This document shows, piece after piece, positions 8,214 through 18,085 of a DNA stretch of 64,000 nucleotides. The notes under the pieces are model-generated. The model saw only the letters and a program-made list of their open reading frames with translations. It was not told the origin of the DNA and did no database searches. Source of the stretch: Terramyces sp. JEL0728 (lineage: Eukaryota > Chytridiomycota > Chytridiomycetes > Rhizophydiales > Terramycetaceae); assembly GCA_027603945.1 (NCBI GenBank), contig JADIIU010000025.1:1-64000 (forward strand), read 5' to 3'. Position numbers and translations under genes: made by a program. Every line of letters begins with the position of its first letter. The stretch's first letter is position 1.

Positions 8214-10176
8214 ATGAAAAAGTTAATAAAAATGTTTAGTATTACCGATCCCCAAATTGTCCAGCATTTGAATATCTTGGATTATTACAGCCTGCGAATG
8301 GCAATCAACTTGCCTCTTGATCCTATTTTTTCATTTACTGCATACAAAGAGAGCACCGCGCTGATTCGAAAAAAAGACCCGTCAAAATATATCCAGCTGA
8401 AGACAGCCAATCCAAAGTCATTCAATTACATCTGTCTCAAAGGACACATTGTCCAATTCAAAAAATCACTGCCAGAAACATCACCAGACGAGCAATTGGC
8501 AATATTAACGAATATGGTGAACACACCAAAATCTTTTCATCCAGAAATCGCTCTCGGGTTATTTGAAAATCTCCCAGACTTTGATTTGGTTGATGATTTG
8601 TTTTTCATATGTGTTGCGAACGGGGCATTGTCAACCGTACAAAAACTACTATCAAATGAAAATGTAGATCCAAGTCATGGAGATAACAGGTCAATCCTCC
8701 TTGCTGCGAAATTGAACAACCCTCTTATGGTATCGTTGCTGTTGGGAGATGAAAGAGTGGATCCCACAGACCAAGATGATATTCTGCTGAAATCAGTGGC
8801 AGACAATAACCAGATGGATATTCTCTCTTTACTGCTGGAAGAAGAACGGATTTATTTGAACGCTGAAGACAATTACGTCATTAGAACGAGTTGCACAAAC
8901 GGGAACGTGGAAATGGTCAAATCTCTGCTACATTACGAGTTGGTTGATCCTGCAGACATGGAAAATGAAGCGATCAGAACGGCAGCATCAAACGGTCATT
9001 ACGAGATCGTAAAATTGCTGTTGGAAGATCAAAGAGTTGATCCGTCTGATTTAGACAATGAAGCTATCGGCGAGGCATGCAAAAACGGCCACTTGAAAAT
9101 TGTAAAAGCGTTGCTTAAAGATTCAAGAGTCGATCCTTCCGACGGCAGTAATTGAAACTAAAGTAGATAATTATTGTATATGCATTGCCTCCGAATACGG
9201 GTTCTTTGATATAGTCAAAGTGCTAATGGATGATGAAAGAGTGGATCCAAGTGCAGATAACAATCACTCAATCCAAGTTGCAGCTGAAAATAACCATTTG
9301 CCAATCATGCAATTATTGCTCGCTGATAAAAGGACAGACATATCCGCTGATGATTACTACAGCGTCAAAATTGCAGCTAATATGGGGCATTTGGATATTC
9401 TCAAGTATATTTTTTCAGAGTTGAATGTACCACCAAATATCAAAGATGATTGTGCAGTTCAAGAAGCTTGCGAAGGAGGACAGTTTGAAACTGTAAAATA
9501 CCTACTTGGTTTTGAAAATGTAGATTCGTCAGTAGATGAAAATTATCCAATTCGGGTTGCTGCTGAATATGGATTTATTTCTATTGTGAAAATATTGATG
9601 GAGCATCCAAAGGTAGATCCAGCCGATTTGGACAATTATGCGATAGGAAAAGCAGCAGAAAACGGGCACTACGATGTTGTACAATTGCTTCTGGATGATA
9701 TTAGGGTGAATGCAGCCGACGATGATAATTATGCAGTCAGACTAGCTGCAAATAATGGACATACAGCAATTGTAAAGTTATTGCTGACTGATCCTCGAGT
9801 TGATCCAACTGCTGACGATGGGTACGCTTTAGGATGGGCTGCTCAAGATGGCCACTTGGACACTGTAAAATTCCTGCTGTCAGACAACCGTATTGATCCA
9901 GCAGTTGATAACCAATACGCAATCAGATTTGCATGCCAAAATGGTCACATTGAAGTAGTAAAGTTCTTATTAAATGATCCGCGGGTTGATCCAACCGTCG
10001 ATGACAACTTTTGTATTCGAATAGCAATGAAAAGAGGGTACAAAGACATGGTAGAGTTGCTTCTCAGTGATCCAAGAGTCGGGGAGAATGGATATGAAGA
10101 TATGGAAGAATACTCTAGCGGGTTTGGCAAATTGGTGAACATGTTTAGAGAACTTACTGCCATCCCAATTGTCTGA
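8214..10176 (+). CDS. Ankyrin-repeat protein (two exons, 19-nt intron)
   Basis: 647 residues once the 19-nt intron at 9148-9166 is removed. Unspliced, the frame stops at 9155 and resumes in another frame. Removal keeps the ankyrin register exact (RVDPSDGNNYCICIASEYG against RVDPSDLDNEAIGEACKNG). About 130 N-terminal residues are not obviously ankyrin. The remainder is around 15 ankyrin repeats with a recurring (D/E)xRVDP start and NGHxxIVKLLL helices. No membrane segment. It lies inside the receptor array, 12 bp after receptor 1 on the same strand, so the two may share a transcript or overlap. Role unknown; such proteins are usually binding scaffolds. Confidence 0.82.
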
Positions 10177-10465
10177 ACTGCACTCGTTTTAAATAAAGTC
10201 TGCTGCTCTGTGGTTGTCTGTCTGCATTTGGGGTGAACGAGATCCCGATCTGCGAGCAAGTATTGGCGAGTTTAGAATTGCAGAAACTCATAGTCAACTA
10301 GACTAGCATCACTAATCTCGCGAGTTGCGGTTTATATTTCAAAGAATCTCTGTTATTAACTGCGAGCTGCCTTTGTTTGTCCCCAAATGATTTCGGCGGC
10401 TTTTCCAAACCATAGCCGCTCACCCATTATTTAAAAGCGAAACTAGATGGGGAACTTTGAAAATA

Positions 10466-12037
10466 ATGGCATTTGATCCAAATATCCCTTCCATATTCGT
10501 GAGCGCATGGATCCTTGATACAACCTGCTCGCAAGCTCCAACATCCATGTACTCCATAAATCAAACATCAATTCAACCTCTCACAGCCTTTAATGTACAA
10601 ACCCCAATAGGATCTTGTGGAGATAGTCCAGTGTCAGTTCCATCTGGATGTTGTTTTTCAATGCTGGACAATCCAGATTTGAAAACGTACAGCAGCTTCA
10701 GCCAAAAATTAAATTCAGGAAGCAATCTCCCAGCTAGTGCTAATGGGAACCAGTATTGCCACATTACCAAGTTAAACCAGACTTCGTTATTTGGGATTGA
10801 TGAAATTTACTATTTGGCAGACGGGTCGTGTATCGACAGACAATTTAAATGCCATCCAAATGGAAAGTTTGAATATTTTACCGGAGAGGGTTGTAATATT
10901 CGTTCAGAATCAGTAAATTTAACGCAAAAAGCAGTAGCGCGTTTTTCAGATATTGGAGTTTTCTCTGGAGAACTTGTTCATATTGGAAATGCGAATGTAG
11001 AATACAAATGGACAGCTTTTATACCACCGCATATGCTAGTCTATGCCTATCTACTGCCAATGGAAATCCTGGCGTTGATTGGCTACATACTCGCAATAAT
11101 TTTCGCGTTTACTGCTTCAGTGTATATTTCTAAAATGTTTTTAAAGTCAAGAGCTGTATATGAATTACTTATGGTTATTTCTCTATTTCTGTGGATTATC
11201 TGGTTCAGTCTGGATTTGATATTTATGAATACAGCATTCAATATCAACTCGAAAAACAAATATTTGTACTTGGAAGCAGAGGATGTAGTTTTTTGCTTGG
11301 CGTCGCTCCTGACAGTTGTCAACACAATCCATCTAAATGTAAAATTTCATAGAATCAGAGAAGAGCGGCAGTTATCCATGATATACGGGTCACTACTGGT
11401 GGTGCACCTCCTGTTTTCAGGAAGCGGATACTTTTCGTTCTTCAACTGCCAAGAGTTTTCAGGAATATTCAAAGTTTGGTTTGAGATCAAATATCTGTGG
11501 ATTATACTCGCTTTGTTATTTGATACTGGCATGTACTATTTTATTTCAGTTGGACTGGTAAGGAAGCTTGAAAGTGCAAAGAAACGGTCGCTGCTATCAG
11601 CAGTCTGGAATTTATACGCGCAAGATTCGAAACTAACAGCCCTAGTGTTCATACAAACATGCAACTTGATTTTGTACTTTATTCTGTTGATTATGCAAAA
11701 CTGTACATTGATATTGGGAAACGATAGAAACTTTATTTCAATGAACGGAATCTACGCATTACAGTATGCTATACATTCATGTCTCAATTGTATATGGATA
11801 GATCATATTAGAGAATTGCTGCGAGTTTATCTGAAATTTGCCCATTCAAAGTTGGTTTATCCAACACCTCGTCCATATTCGATTAACAGCGTGCCAGCTA
11901 GTATTCCTGCATATTCATTTCCCCAGTATTCCACTCCAAATAACAAGCACTTGAAAATATTGGGAGAAAATTATAGCGATGTCGTTTCCAGTGTTGCCTC
12001 TACTGCAATTGCTTCAACGAATGGAGGATCAACTTGA
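10466..12037 (+). CDS. Cys-rich 7TM receptor-like protein, paralogue 2
   Basis: 523 residues. The start is the ATG of MAFDPNIPSIF, which aligns with the other paralogues; an in-frame TTG just upstream is ignored. The eight-cysteine ectodomain spans residues 1-198 (GCCFSMLD and DGSCIDRQFKC visible). TM1 opens PMEILALIGY at 199, and TM7 ends in a GNDRNFISMNGIYAL to IWIDHIRELL stretch. It has the longest Ser/Pro-rich cytoplasmic tail of the array together with paralogue 5 (about 70 residues), a possible phosphorylation tail. It is diverged in TM5, where the array's FNTVPAF becomes FDTGMYY. No intron. Confidence 0.83.
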   Translation: MAFDPNIPSIFVSAWILDTTCSQAPTSMYSINQTSIQPLTAFNVQTPIGSCGDSPVSVPSGCCFSMLDNPDLKTYSSFSQKLNSGSNLPASANGNQYCHITKLNQTSLFGIDEIYYLADGSCIDRQFKCHPNGKFEYFTGEGCNIRSESVNLTQKAVARFSDIGVFSGELVHIGNANVEYKWTAFIPPHMLVYAYLLPMEILALIGYILAIIFAFTASVYISKMFLKSRAVYELLMVISLFLWIIWFSLDLIFMNTAFNINSKNKYLYLEAEDVVFCLASLLTVVNTIHLNVKFHRIREERQLSMIYGSLLVVHLLFSGSGYFSFFNCQEFSGIFKVWFEIKYLWIILALLFDTGMYYFISVGLVRKLESAKKRSLLSAVWNLYAQDSKLTALVFIQTCNLILYFILLIMQNCTLILGNDRNFISMNGIYALQYAIHSCLNCIWIDHIRELLRVYLKFAHSKLVYPTPRPYSINSVPASIPAYSFPQYSTPNNKHLKILGENYSDVVSSVASTAIASTNGGST

Positions 12038-12532
12038 AATAAAATTAGATTAGAATTATCATTTGGTACTCAAATCAGGAAAGGATATAGTCCGAAATCA
12101 CGCAACACCATGGTGTTTTCGGCCAATACGTACAAGGATAGTACAGATATTGTTTTCAACAAAGTCTAGAATAAATTGTCATTTGTAACTTTATTTGAAT
12201 CGGTTGAATGGATTCATCAGTGGCTCAAGCTGGATATCTACAATTCCACCGCTTATGATGTCATTTATTAATTTTGGCAGTAGTTTCCGTAAAGTTTAAG
12301 GATGACCGGCCGTTCTAGTTGCCAACTGTGCGGCTGAATTGAAATCATAGGTCATTTTCTGTTCTGACCACTAGCAGCTGTCTCGGCACTTTGCAGATGT
12401 GCCAAACACCTACTGCTTTACCTTTCTACTGTATCTTTCCAATGTAGACAAAGGGGCTACATTTGGAGGTACAGAAGCCTCATTGCAGCCCAAGAAAATA
12501 AAAAGGGATGAAGGCATGAGACTAACACTGCC
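12038..12532. other. Intergenic, receptor 2 to receptor 3
   Basis: 495 bp without a supported gene. A perfect 14-bp palindrome AACACCATGGTGTT lies at 12104-12117, in the 3' flank of receptor 2. An AT-rich ATAAAAAGGG stretch about 30 bp before the receptor 3 start may serve as a TATA-like element. Confidence 0.45.
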
Positions 12533-14011
12533 ATGAACACTTCAATTAGTGCTGATGTCCCATCGGTATTTCAAATTGGTTGGCTGAACAATTCATATTG
12601 CTCTGCACCGCCAAATGTCATGTACGCATTTGCAGGAATAACAACCACATTATACAACGAAACTTCAGCTGAGCAGTATTCGCTCAGTTCGTGCGGAAGC
12701 GATTTGTTTGACATGCACGGCGGCTGCTGCTTTTCAAGCATAGATCCGTCATCCTTTAGCGGATTTTCAAGTCTTGTCCAAAGAGAAGCTTTTACAGACA
12801 AGCCGAATTTCCCAGTTTCGGCAAAAGGATACAAGTATTGTCACTTACAAGCAATCGCAAATGGTTCGTTATATGGATTATCTGATATCTGGTACAAAAA
12901 TGACTTTGCGTGTATTGACAGTTATTTTGCATGTGGCTCAAATGGACAGTTTAAGAGGTATTCGCAGCCTGGATGTCTCGGATCTTCTAAATCTATTCAA
13001 TTAGCGTCCAAAGCAACAAGTTTTGATTTTGGTGATATGGGGAATGTAACTGGTGAATTCATTACATTATCAGCCGCAAGTGAGGTTTATGAATGGACCG
13101 CATTTATCCCAGCAGCACTGCTGATTTATCGATACCAAGTTCCTATGGAAATAATAGCTTTAATATGCTACATGGGTGGAATCAGTATCTCACTCGGGGT
13201 ACTCGCCTACTCCATAGAAAAGTTTATTAAAACTAGATCTTTATATCTTACAGTAGTAATGGTATCGCAACTACTCTGGGTACTCTGGATTTCAATGGAT
13301 TTCGGGTACTACAATATCTTGTTCCCTACAGATGACAGTACAATGGCTTACAATGAAATCGACGGCTGTCTTTTCAACTTGGCTGCGTTAACTACTGTTT
13401 TCAACACGGCAAATTTCATTATTGGATTCAAGAATGTCACCAGTATCGGCTTTAAAATAGCAATTTACAGCGGGATAGTATTGGTACACATTATATTTGC
13501 TGGTGGCAATTACTTTAATTACATGTTCTTGTCGTATGGAAGTGGGACAATCTGGCAGAAATGGTTGCTTTTATTGCCAGTCTGGTCTTTGCTAATGTTC
13601 ACGTTCAATACTATCCCAGCTTTCACCATAGCAATCCCTCTGGTTAAAAGCACAGAGGATATGCAGAGAGTATCTACGCTCACAGCAGTTAAAGTACTGC
13701 TTGTTATTGACGGCACTTTTGCAGTGCTGTTTCTGTTACAGATACTCAACACCATTTCTATAGTTGTTTCCTATTCTGTTCAACAGTACACGTTAATTCC
13801 AGGATCAGATAGAAACTTTTTGTCAATGAGTGGAATATTCGCCTTAAACTACGCTATACACGCAGGGATAAATTGCTTGTTCATAGAGCATCTTAGAAGT
13901 GTGCTGTTGAGCACGACAACCTTTAGCTCAAGCTCGAATAGCGTTTCTATTATTGGATTGAATGCACTTGAAATCCCAGATGCAAAGTTGTTGAATAAAG
14001 TCTACGATTAG
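12533..14011 (+). CDS. Cys-rich 7TM receptor-like protein, paralogue 3
   Basis: 492 residues. It belongs to the closely related trio with paralogues 4 and 5: the three share the N terminus pattern SADVPSVFQIGWLNNSYC and the TM3 string NLAALTTVFNTANFIIGF. Ectodomain 1-204 with the same eight cysteines, TM1 from PMEIIALICY at 205, TM7 ending AINxxHAG-type (YAIHAGINCLFIEHL). The C tail is short and Ser-rich. No cleavable signal peptide and no intron. Confidence 0.85.
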   Translation: MNTSISADVPSVFQIGWLNNSYCSAPPNVMYAFAGITTTLYNETSAEQYSLSSCGSDLFDMHGGCCFSSIDPSSFSGFSSLVQREAFTDKPNFPVSAKGYKYCHLQAIANGSLYGLSDIWYKNDFACIDSYFACGSNGQFKRYSQPGCLGSSKSIQLASKATSFDFGDMGNVTGEFITLSAASEVYEWTAFIPAALLIYRYQVPMEIIALICYMGGISISLGVLAYSIEKFIKTRSLYLTVVMVSQLLWVLWISMDFGYYNILFPTDDSTMAYNEIDGCLFNLAALTTVFNTANFIIGFKNVTSIGFKIAIYSGIVLVHIIFAGGNYFNYMFLSYGSGTIWQKWLLLLPVWSLLMFTFNTIPAFTIAIPLVKSTEDMQRVSTLTAVKVLLVIDGTFAVLFLLQILNTISIVVSYSVQQYTLIPGSDRNFLSMSGIFALNYAIHAGINCLFIEHLRSVLLSTTTFSSSSNSVSIIGLNALEIPDAKLLNKVYD

Positions 14012-14278
14012 TTGCATCGCAATTATCTCTATTGAGCTGACAAATTTACAAATAGAGGACTTTCTTTGGCTCAACACGAAACAATGTCCTCAATGTTTTG
14101 GACACCATCAAGTAAATGCTTTTTTGTTCAAATAACCCCAGATACACTAGGAACGCTTGGAAACCGCCTATCTGCATCTGGGTATCGTTCAATTCAGCAA
14201 GTTGGGATAATTCCATTAGGCTCACAGTGGCTGTGCACGGCTGATGAGCAAAATCCAGAAACTAAATGGTTCACAACT

Positions 14279-15811
14279 ATGAATACTACTGTAAGCGCCA
14301 GCGTCCCTGCAGTATTCCAAATTGCCTGGCTTAACAATTCGTACTGCGATGCACCTCCAAACGTAATGTATTCATTTACAGGAATCACAAACTCACTCTA
14401 CAATCAAACAATAAATGACAACAACTTGAATACTTGTGGAAATAACTTGGTTTCAATGAACGGCGGTTGCTGTTTCTCCACCATTGATACCAGCTACTTT
14501 AGTGGATATTCTAGTCTCGTTCAAAGAGCTCCATTCACAGACAAATCAAACTTTCCAGTCGCTGCTAACGGTGCGTCGTACTGCCATATCCAGCAAAATA
14601 GCCTGCAATCACTTTACGGATATTCAGATATCTGGATATTAGCAGACGGGTCTTGCATTGACAATCTCTACTCTTGTAGACCAACTGGTGAATTTGATTA
14701 CTATTCGCAGACTGGATGCACTGGCCAGCCGAGTTCACTTCAGTTGGATACCAATACTAGCAGTTTTAGTTTTGCAGATATGGGGAATATTAAAGGAGAA
14801 TTTATGGTTGTTGGTGATGGCAGCGAATCTTATAGATGGACCGCATACATACCATCGTCACTGCTAGATTTCAAATATCAAGTACCAATGGAAATTATAG
14901 CCTTGATTTGCTATATCACCGCGATAGTAATCTCCATAATGGTCCTATTATATTTCATCAACAAATACAACCAAACCAAATCGTCGTACATGCGGATCGT
15001 GGTTGTCTCGCAAACGCTATGGTCCATTTGGTTACTGCTAGATTTCTTGTACTTGAACATTAAATTCCAACCAAACAACAATTCACCACAAATATATGCC
15101 GAAATCAAAGCAGTGATATTTAATTTGGCGTCGCTGACTACAGTCTTGAACACTGCCAATTTCATTATCGGGTTTAGAGTCCTCACTGGATTCAGTACTG
15201 AAATTGTTTTGTACAGCACAATATTGCTTCTCCATCTTTTGTTTGCCGGCGGTAATTATTTTACTATTTACTTCTTGACTACGGCAAATGGAAGTGTGTG
15301 GCAAAAATGGATTCAGCTGGCACCGTTTTGGAGCTTATTAATGTTTGCGTTCAACACACTTCCAGCTTTTTCCATCGCTGTATCGATTATTCAAACCGTA
15401 GAAGCCAAACTTCAACTATCCACTTTGCAAGCAACCAAGAGGCTTCTCCTTAATGACAAGACATTTACTGGTCTAGTTTTCTGTCAAGCTTTGAACGCGA
15501 TATTCATTACTTCTTTGTATTATATCCAGCTGTTTACCCAGATCCCAGGTTCAGATAGGAACTATCTCGCAATGTTTGGTGTATTCGGTCTTGTATATGC
15601 TCTCCATGCTGGAATCAACTGTCTGTTTATCGAACATATTCGGTTGGTGCTGAAATCAAAAACCAAACCGCTGGTGAAGAAGCCAAAGAACACGGATGTG
15701 ATGATTTTAAGACCGCTTAGTAGTCTTGAAGATGAATCTAGTTTTACCGATAGTAAATCTGCTGGTACAGTTTCTATTGGTATGGAGGCAAGGTTTATCA
15801 CAAGTACATAG
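14279..15811 (+). CDS. Cys-rich 7TM receptor-like protein, paralogue 4
   Basis: 510 residues from the ATG of MNTTVSASVPAVFQ, chosen because it aligns with the starts of paralogues 3 and 5. The frame is open 71 codons further upstream, but that extension matches nothing in the family. Ectodomain 1-203 with eight cysteines (GGCCFSTID, DGSCIDNLYSC), TM1 from PMEIIALICY at 204. The cytoplasmic tail of about 55 residues contains MILRPLSSLEDESSF, a motif shared with paralogue 5 (MVLRPMSSGRTES). That shared tail motif could be a partner-binding or phosphorylation site. No intron. Confidence 0.85.
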   Translation: MNTTVSASVPAVFQIAWLNNSYCDAPPNVMYSFTGITNSLYNQTINDNNLNTCGNNLVSMNGGCCFSTIDTSYFSGYSSLVQRAPFTDKSNFPVAANGASYCHIQQNSLQSLYGYSDIWILADGSCIDNLYSCRPTGEFDYYSQTGCTGQPSSLQLDTNTSSFSFADMGNIKGEFMVVGDGSESYRWTAYIPSSLLDFKYQVPMEIIALICYITAIVISIMVLLYFINKYNQTKSSYMRIVVVSQTLWSIWLLLDFLYLNIKFQPNNNSPQIYAEIKAVIFNLASLTTVLNTANFIIGFRVLTGFSTEIVLYSTILLLHLLFAGGNYFTIYFLTTANGSVWQKWIQLAPFWSLLMFAFNTLPAFSIAVSIIQTVEAKLQLSTLQATKRLLLNDKTFTGLVFCQALNAIFITSLYYIQLFTQIPGSDRNYLAMFGVFGLVYALHAGINCLFIEHIRLVLKSKTKPLVKKPKNTDVMILRPLSSLEDESSFTDSKSAGTVSIGMEARFITST

Positions 15812-16478
15812 TGATGTAAATAAATACCGCTGTCTCATTTGAACAGACGTTACGATCCTGTATTAGCATGCCTCCAGTGAACTTGAGCCAAACTGTGACT
15901 GGCGCAATTGATGTCCAATCAATTGAGAGATCGGAGATGGTACCTCAATCTAATTGTGGATGCTTTTACCAATGGGATTTTTTTCATTCCAAATTGTCCT
16001 ATCTAATAGCGCATGTGATAACAAGCTACAAGCAATCCGGGGCTGCTTGGGACCAAAGCTATTTTCCAGAGGGATATCATTACTATTTCTAATAGTGTTG
16101 CGGATATGGTATGCGTTTATCTGGCGTTGATTGTGGATTTTATGGGCCATGCAATTGCTCGACTCGCAAATTAATATAACGCCATAGAGTACAAACCGTT
16201 AGTACGCTTTGACATTCTTGTGCAACCTCGGACTTTTTATCGCAACCAAAACATTAAAAAATTTTAATAGCAGATTTCTACGGGGATGATTAATTGCGGA
16301 TAATGAAGGAACCCAGATCATTAATTAGCTGGCTGTATTTGCATATCCAACGCAAGCTCTGTTTGAAACTTTTGCATTCTAAAGATTTCAAATGTCCCAT
16401 GGTTAAAAGGTGGCAACTTGTGTCACCCCTGCCGCCAATAATAATATAAAGCAGTAGAGTAGCAACCCTACCACCACC
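15812..16478. other. Intergenic, receptor 4 to receptor 5
   Basis: 667 bp, AT-rich, without a supported gene. The one plus-strand frame (15868-16092) has no homology and no paralogue alignment. A TATAAA box at 16445-16450, 34 bp before the receptor 5 ATG, is a plausible core promoter element. Confidence 0.45.
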
Positions 16479-18062
16479 ATGGACACTACCATTAGTGCTG
16501 ATATTCCCGCAGTGTTCCAGATTGGATGGCTGCAAAACTCCAATTGCGCTACGCCGCCAAATGTGATGTTTTCCTTTGCTGGGATCACTACTGCCTTGTA
16601 CAATGAAACAATCAACGAGCAATTTAGCTTAACCTCCTGTGGTAACAACTTGTTTGCAATGACTCAAGGCTGCTGTCTCTCCAACATCGATACTGCCTTT
16701 TTCAGCGGTTATTCCAGTCTCGCTCAACGGGAAGCCTTTACGACAAAATCCAATTTCCCCATAGCCGCGGACGGAGCTTTGTATTGCCACCTTCAAAAAA
16801 ACGACTCTGCCTCACTATATGGCTATTCAGATATCTGGTATTTGGCTGATTCCTCTTGCGTGGAAGAACGCTACTCTTGTAAAGCAAATGGTGAATTCCA
16901 TTACTATTTGCAGCCTGGTTGTGCTGGTACTTCCAAGACAATTCAGCTGGCCAACAAACTGGCGCCATTCAAGTTTGACGATATGGGCAACATCAATGGC
17001 GAATTAATCAAAATAAGTGGTGGAACAGAAACTTATACCTGGACTGCATACATCCCATCCGCGGAACTAGTCTTCAAATACCAAGTCCCTATGGAACTGG
17101 CTTCCCTCATTTGTTATATATTTGGTGTCATGATATCGCTCACCGTATTTATCTACTTTATCTTCAAGTATATCAAAACGCGATCTTCTTACATGACCAT
17201 CGTCGTAATCAGCCAAATTCTCTGGGTGACTTGGATTGGTTTGGATTTTGGATACCTCAACATCTCTTTCCCTGTGGGTTCAATGAATTATGCGCAGCGA
17301 TACGCCGAACTCAAAGCTTGTATATTCAATTTGGCTGCACTGGCGACTGTGCTCAACACTGCAAATTTCATTATTGGGTTCCGCACAATCTCTAGTATCG
17401 CAGCTAAAGCAGCAATTTACGGCACTATAGTGGCTCTGCATATCATTCTTGCTGGTGGTTACTATTTTGATTACTGGTATTTGACCACTGGGGAAGGGAG
17501 TTTCTGGCAAAATTGGATTCAACTGCTGCCTGGTTGGACATTGCTGATGTTCATCTTCAACACAGTCCCAGCATTTTCAATTGCAGTTCCCCTTGTAAAG
17601 AACTCGGAATACCTTAGTAAAATGACAACCTTTACTGCAATCAAAAAATTGCTGATTGTTGACAAAAAGTTTTGTGGGCTGGTGCTACTTCAAGTCGTAA
17701 ATACAATCTCCATCGTTACTTTCTACTCTATCCAGCAGTTTACTCAAATTCCCGGTTCTGATAGAAACTTTTTGTCAATGTATGGTATATTTGCCTTCAT
17801 CTATGCACTACATGCGGGGACCAATTGCTTGTTTATCGAACATATCCGCAATGTACTCAAAATCAGATCAAACGGATACTCCAACTCCACCAAAGCTAGA
17901 AGTACGAATTTGATGGTTTTGAGACCAATGAGCAGTGGACGGACTGAATCTGTTTCCCAACCTTATCCAAAAACCACTGCTGCTGAACCTGGCTCATATG
18001 ATAATTTTACATTCTTCCAAAATGAAGACAAGCCAAAAAAGAATGTTGTGCAATATTTTTAA
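16479..18062 (+). CDS. Cys-rich 7TM receptor-like protein, paralogue 5
   Basis: 527 residues, last of the array. Ectodomain 1-204 with the eight conserved cysteines; TM1 from PMELASLICY at 205; TM7 region GSDRNFLSMYGIFAF ending NCLFIEHIRNVLK. The ~80-residue tail includes the LRPMSS motif shared with paralogue 4 and a Lys-rich end. The stop is 23 bp from the stop of the convergent Ser/Thr-rich gene. No intron. Confidence 0.85.
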   Translation: MDTTISADIPAVFQIGWLQNSNCATPPNVMFSFAGITTALYNETINEQFSLTSCGNNLFAMTQGCCLSNIDTAFFSGYSSLAQREAFTTKSNFPIAADGALYCHLQKNDSASLYGYSDIWYLADSSCVEERYSCKANGEFHYYLQPGCAGTSKTIQLANKLAPFKFDDMGNINGELIKISGGTETYTWTAYIPSAELVFKYQVPMELASLICYIFGVMISLTVFIYFIFKYIKTRSSYMTIVVISQILWVTWIGLDFGYLNISFPVGSMNYAQRYAELKACIFNLAALATVLNTANFIIGFRTISSIAAKAAIYGTIVALHIILAGGYYFDYWYLTTGEGSFWQNWIQLLPGWTLLMFIFNTVPAFSIAVPLVKNSEYLSKMTTFTAIKKLLIVDKKFCGLVLLQVVNTISIVTFYSIQQFTQIPGSDRNFLSMYGIFAFIYALHAGTNCLFIEHIRNVLKIRSNGYSNSTKARSTNLMVLRPMSSGRTESVSQPYPKTTAAEPGSYDNFTFFQNEDKPKKNVVQYF

Positions 18063-18085
18063 TAAAACCTTAGAATTTGATTTGG

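Noticed and set aside
9140..9190. Frameshifted pseudogene between two ankyrin ORFs
   Set aside because: A 19-nt GT-AG segment removes both the stop and the frame change and keeps the ankyrin register exactly, like the other mini-introns.
14066..14278. N-terminal extension of receptor 4
   Set aside because: An ATG exists, but the 71 extra residues match none of the four paralogues, whose starts align with the ATG at 14279.
15868..16092. 74-residue frame between receptors 4 and 5
   Set aside because: No similarity to the array or to anything known; composition resembles noncoding DNA.
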